NCBI GenBank assembly: GCA_019057975.1
Contig: JAHLWJ010000068.1
Span: 1 to 17,165, forward strand
Origin: Promethearchaeota archaeon
GTDB taxonomy: Archaea > Asgardarchaeota > Lokiarchaeia > Sigynarchaeales > SOKP01
DNA: 17,165 bases
Direction of reading: 5' to 3'
Part shown: positions 14,123-17,165 of the stretch, in pieces
Layout of the letters: every line of letters begins with the position of its first letter
Numbering within the stretch: position 1 is the first letter of the stretch
Notes under the pieces: generated by a model
The model's input: the letters and a program-made list of their open reading frames with translations, nothing else
Told to the model about the DNA's origin: nothing
Databases searched by the model: none
Made by a program: the position numbers and the translations under genes

Positions 14123-16372
14123 ATGAATATTAAATTAAATGAGTTCCGAATTCGTAATTTTAGATGTATTGATGATAGTGATTGGATAAAAGTTGAAGAT
14201 ATTACAGCGCTTGTAGGAGTTAATGAATCTGGAAAAACAGCATTGTTGCAAGGATTATTAACTTTAAACCCCGGAAGCGGAGAATTAGATATTGATTACA
14301 TTAGGGATTTTCCTAGAGAGAGACTGACTGAAGAGTATGCTGAAGACTGCATCCTTGCTGAAGGTCGCTATAAAATACCTAAAGATTACTTAAATCGGAA
14401 AATAAAAATATATAAATTAAACATAAATCCTGATAGTGAAATTATTTTAACTTTAACAAGAAAATATGATAAAAAACTATATTATAATTTTGATATAGAA
14501 CTTGGAGAAAAGTTCATCCCACAATTAAAAAAGACATTACAAGAAGCTAGGAAAAAACTGAGTAGAAAAAAAGTTGATGAGATACCTCAAATTTCTGAAA
14601 TGATCCAAAAAGAGAAAGAACAGGAGCCCCCTACTGAAATTACTACAGATGAGCAGATTAGAATATTTTCAGAAGAAATTAAAAGTATTCTCGTTGAATT
14701 TATCAATCTTTACTTAAAAGATATAGAGGAAGCGTATAGCGAAAATTACATTTTCAATACACCGGAAAAAAGAGAAGAGATCACACAAAAAATCAATCAG
14801 TATAACCAATCTTTAGGGGAACACTTTCAAACAGCCGAAGATGAGTTGAGAGATTTACTTGATTATTTTGAAGAATTATTAAATAATTTACAAGGAAAAA
14901 GTCTTCGCGAAAATTTTTTTGAACTTGTAAAAAAGGATCTCCCGGTTTATATCTACTTCGAAGATTATAATATTTTAGATGGTAGTATTATAATATCTGA
15001 TTTGGTAAAAGCTATTCAAGGGGATTTAAAATTTAAGGGATTTAAAATACAGGAAACTTTATTTAAACATGTAAATTTAGATCCAATAGAAATATATGAA
15101 TTAGGGTCAACTAAACTTACAAACGAACAAAGAAATGAACTTAATTCAAGAATTCAGAATAAGAATATAAATGCAGATCAAGTTACGAAGGAATTTTATG
15201 AAAAAGTATCAAAGGAAAAGCAACAAGAACTAAAAAAAAGAAAGATCCTACTAGATTCTGCCTCTCAATTAATGACTAAAACTTTAAATAAATATTTTCA
15301 AGAAAGAAATTATAAAGTTGAGTATGACACTGATGGACAATTTTTCCAAATTCTTATTTGGGATGACAGAAGACCATCTAAAATAAATTTAGAGGAAAGA
15401 AGCAAAGGATTTAGATGGTACTTCTCCTTTTTTCTTGTTTTTTTAGTAGAATCTGAAGGAATGCATAAGAATGCAATTTTGCTATTAGATGAACCCGGAA
15501 TTCATTTACATTTGCAAGCTCAATTCAATCTTATAAATTTTTTTCAAAAATTAGAAGAATCGAATCAAATAATTTATACTACACATTCTCCCTTCTTGAT
15601 TGATGAAAATCATTTAGAACAAGTAAGATCTGTATATGAAGATGAAGACGGTATTACACATGTAACTGAAAATAACTTAATTCCTGATAAGAAATCCATA
15701 TTTCCATTACAAGCTGCTCTAAGCTATAAAACAAGTCAAGTTATATACCAAGGTTTGAAACAACTGCTAGTGGAAGGTGATAGTGATTATAACTACATTA
15801 AAGCAATTACTCACATATTAGAAAAAACGGGAAAGAAATCCCTTGATAAAGATATTGTAATAATTCCTTGTAAGAGTGCTTCAAAAATCGATATGTATGC
15901 GCGGTTATTTATTGATTTAGAAAATGTTCCCGTAGTTTTACTTGATTCTGATGCAGAAGGGAAGAGGGTTTTTGAAGCTCTTTCTGATACACTTTTTTCA
16001 AATAATAAAAAAAATGTGTTAAAAATCGGAGATTTCTTTAATAAAGGTTACGATACAGAAATTGAGGATTTTATTGGAAGAGTGCTCTTAGTGGATTGCA
16101 TTAATAAGAACAATATAACTAAAACGCCTGTTTCATTAGAGGGGATAGAAGATGGCAGATTTGTTGATAAATTAGTTGATTACTGTCAAAAAAATAAAAT
16201 CTCATTTAAAGATAAATTAAATTGGAAATATGAAATCTCGTTAAAGTTTAAAAATAGCATATTAAGTGAAGATTCTCAAAATATAATAAATAAAATAACC
16301 CCAGAAAAACTTGAAGAATTTGAAAATTTAATTAAGAAAATAAACTTATATGCTAGGAAAAAAATCGTTTGA
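14123..16372 (+). CDS. OLD-family ATP-dependent endonuclease (ABC ATPase + TOPRIM)
   Basis: A 749-aa protein of the overcoming-lysogenization-defect (OLD) type. The N-terminal ABC ATPase half opens with LNEFRIRNFRCID and has Walker A GVNESGKT at 32-39. A long charged helical insertion (about 120-400), probably a coiled arm for dimerisation, is followed by the signature-like SKGFRWYFSFFL. Walker B is LLLDEPGIHLH (D456, E457), and a switch histidine lies in YTTHSPFLID. The C-terminal half is a TOPRIM nuclease: LLVEGDSDY (E551, D553) and LLDSDAEGK (D608, D610). Family members cut or nick DNA in an ATP-controlled manner in anti-phage defence. Class 2 members (GajA of Gabija) sit beside a GajB helicase. 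Here the nearest UvrD-type gene is over 6 kb away and of a different build, so this looks like a stand-alone class 1 type. The ATG at 14123 is favoured by a GAGG 9 nt upstream. A T8 run follows the gene, and 15-bp inverted repeats flank it. Confidence 0.92.
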   Translation: MNIKLNEFRIRNFRCIDDSDWIKVEDITALVGVNESGKTALLQGLLTLNPGSGELDIDYIRDFPRERLTEEYAEDCILAEGRYKIPKDYLNRKIKIYKLNINPDSEIILTLTRKYDKKLYYNFDIELGEKFIPQLKKTLQEARKKLSRKKVDEIPQISEMIQKEKEQEPPTEITTDEQIRIFSEEIKSILVEFINLYLKDIEEAYSENYIFNTPEKREEITQKINQYNQSLGEHFQTAEDELRDLLDYFEELLNNLQGKSLRENFFELVKKDLPVYIYFEDYNILDGSIIISDLVKAIQGDLKFKGFKIQETLFKHVNLDPIEIYELGSTKLTNEQRNELNSRIQNKNINADQVTKEFYEKVSKEKQQELKKRKILLDSASQLMTKTLNKYFQERNYKVEYDTDGQFFQILIWDDRRPSKINLEERSKGFRWYFSFFLVFLVESEGMHKNAILLLDEPGIHLHLQAQFNLINFFQKLEESNQIIYTTHSPFLIDENHLEQVRSVYEDEDGITHVTENNLIPDKKSIFPLQAALSYKTSQVIYQGLKQLLVEGDSDYNYIKAITHILEKTGKKSLDKDIVIIPCKSASKIDMYARLFIDLENVPVVLLDSDAEGKRVFEALSDTLFSNNKKNVLKIGDFFNKGYDTEIEDFIGRVLLVDCINKNNITKTPVSLEGIEDGRFVDKLVDYCQKNKISFKDKLNWKYEISLKFKNSILSEDSQNIINKITPEKLEEFENLIKKINLYARKKIV

Positions 16373-16375
16373 TTG

Positions 16376-16383
16376 TTTTTTTT
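16376..16383 (+). terminator. T8 terminator after the OLD-family gene, with a second T9 run
   Basis: Eight T begin 3 bp after the stop codon. A second run of nine T lies at 16415-16423, just after the inverted repeat copy. These are consistent with archaeal termination between convergent genes. Confidence 0.5.
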
Positions 16384-16394
16384 AAAATCTTAAT

Positions 16395-16409
16395 CGGTTA
16401 TTTCACGAA
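16395..16409. repeat. Inverted 15-bp copy of the upstream palindrome arm
   Basis: CGGTTATTTCACGAA is the exact reverse complement of 13930-13944. The two copies face each other across the OLD-family gene, about 2.45 kb apart. The match stops abruptly on both sides. Confidence 0.6.
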
Positions 16410-16472
16410 TCTAGTTTTTTTTTGGATTGGAATGATCCTTGGAACACTTAGCACATTGGTATTTCTTTTTTT

Positions 16473-17054
16473 CTAATCAAAGCTAAAGTTGGAAGGTAAA
16501 AAAGGTCGCAGTTTTAAGGGTAAAATATCATCAAGATTTTCTATGTCTTTATCAGTTAGATCTATTAGATTTTTATCATTTTTTTTATAGAGATCTTTCT
16601 TCAATTTTTTTCTTTTTAAATATTTTTTATCCTCAAGACCCCAGTATTCTATCCATACTTTCCCTATTGGTATATAAAAATCGCAGTAGAGCTCTTCTTC
16701 GATTGGAACCCGTCTTTCATAAGCGTGAACGATTTTTTTATGATATAACCAATTATCGATGATCTGCTCTGCTTTTGATCTGACCTTATGACCATCCTCT
16801 GTTCTATAAGTAGCAGGAAATTTGGATCGGAAATTCTTCTCTTCGGCTTCGATATCTGAGATTTTGTAATCATCCGATACTTTTTGTTTTGATTTATTAC
16901 TTTTAAGCCAGCATTCATAACATAGAGGTTTTGCATCTTTTTTCCAAATACCGCAATCTTCACATTTAGTTATTTTACCTTCGTCTTTTAATTTAAAACA
17001 ATTCTTACATAATGGATAAAATCCAGATTTTGCTCCACAAATTTGGCATACCAT
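16473..17054 (-). CDS. Double zinc-ribbon protein with PD-(D/E)XK-like nuclease domain
   Basis: From the ATG at 17054 this is 193 aa; a TTG at 17084 would add ten. Residues 3-48 carry four CxxC knuckles (C3/C6, C16/C19, C31/C34, C45/C48), which should form two zinc ribbons. Residues about 82-180 match a small Vsr/RecB-like nuclease type: GHKVRSKAEQIIDNWL with E96, AYERRVP, CDFYIP with D125, and WIEYWG with E136. A lysine-rich helix (YLKRKKLKKDLY) and the LIDLTDKDI strand-helix follow. The residue normally lysine in the E-x-K motif is W138, as in relatives with an IE-WG signature; a downstream lysine may replace it. Similar domains occur in restriction and helicase-linked proteins, so a nucleic-acid-cutting role is likely, but the target is unknown. 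The ATG at 17054 fits a TATA box about 20-25 bp upstream. The gene is convergent with the OLD-family gene. Confidence 0.75.
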   Translation of the reverse strand: MVCQICGAKSGFYPLCKNCFKLKDEGKITKCEDCGIWKKDAKPLCYECWLKSNKSKQKVSDDYKISDIEAEEKNFRSKFPATYRTEDGHKVRSKAEQIIDNWLYHKKIVHAYERRVPIEEELYCDFYIPIGKVWIEYWGLEDKKYLKRKKLKKDLYKKNDKNLIDLTDKDIENLDDILPLKLRPFLPSNFSFD

Positions 17055-17069
17055 TTTTTTATAGACCTC

Positions 17070-17080
17070 TTTTATATAAT
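17070..17080 (-). promoter_or_regulatory. TATA box of the zinc-ribbon nuclease gene
   Basis: On the minus strand ATTATATAAAA is centred about 21 bp before the ATG at 17054. A GAGGT lies between them, 10 nt before the ATG, but would fall at or before the transcription start. GTGAAATAATCG at 17085-17096, just upstream, nearly matches the 15-bp repeat beside the OLD gene. Confidence 0.45.
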
Positions 17081-17165
17081 ACAAGTGAAATAATCGATTT
17101 ATTGTTTTAGTTTGGTTTTTATCGATAAATATTTATGGTGTTTAATTTCTTTTATATTTTATTAA

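Noticed and set aside
4781..16372. Gabija system (OLD/TOPRIM GajA plus UvrD-type GajB)
   Set aside because: Both protein types are present, but they are more than 6 kb apart and on opposite strands. The helicase carries an Fe-S nuclease domain and is nearly twice the size of GajB. Adjacent GajA-GajB is the defining layout.

Overview
The window is AT-rich (roughly 30% GC by eye) and looks archaeal. Several genes have a TATA-like box 20-30 bp before the start codon with little or no leader (clearest before 7777 and before 17054 on the minus strand). Two other genes (13303 and 14123) have a TATA-like box plus a Shine-Dalgarno match at normal spacing. Several genes are followed by short T-runs without hairpins, as expected for archaeal termination. 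The exact lineage cannot be fixed from this sequence. The style and low GC would fit an AT-rich mesophilic archaeon, possibly an Asgard/Lokiarchaeia-type genome, but that is an inference. I saw no tRNA, rRNA, CRISPR array, transposase or housekeeping gene.

Functionally this is a defence / DNA-processing island. From left to right: (1) an Mrr-type restriction endonuclease (111-1061). (2) A gene graveyard (about 1050-2530) with a start-less reading-frame remnant, an apparently 5'-truncated HNH endonuclease, a frameshifted N-formylglutamate amidohydrolase fragment, and another start-less remnant. (3) A 52-aa ribbon-helix-helix regulator on the minus strand (2621-2779), divergent from a gamma-class N6-adenine DNA methyltransferase (2987-4474). 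Three direct repeats at 23-bp spacing, a likely operator, lie between them. An 87-aa unknown protein follows. (4) A UvrD-type helicase fused to an Fe-S RecB/AddB-like nuclease (minus strand, 4781-7660), divergent from a 467-aa protein of unknown family (7777-9180). (5) A large Eco57I-like N6-adenine methyltransferase with a C-terminal target-recognition region (minus strand, 9356-12049), divergent from a GIY-YIG nuclease carrying a DUF4357-like C-terminus (12141-13160). Together these look like a complete restriction-modification pair sharing one promoter region. (6) A 159-aa unknown protein, then a large OLD-family ATPase with a TOPRIM nuclease domain (14123-16372). Exact 15-bp inverted copies of a sequence lie on either side of the OLD gene, and the left copy is nested in a palindrome. 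(7) A double zinc-ribbon protein with a C-terminal PD-(D/E)XK-like nuclease domain (minus strand, 16473-17054).

The common theme is recognition and cutting or marking of DNA: six nuclease-type proteins counting the truncated HNH, two adenine methyltransferases, a helicase-nuclease and a regulator. Base composition and start-signal style vary between modules. The helicase/467-aa pair looks visibly less AT-rich than the two methyltransferase modules, which suggests piecemeal acquisition. The best candidates for an undescribed system are the divergent helicase-nuclease plus 467-aa unknown pair and the divergent GIY-YIG/methyltransferase pair. The OLD module with its flanking repeats comes next.
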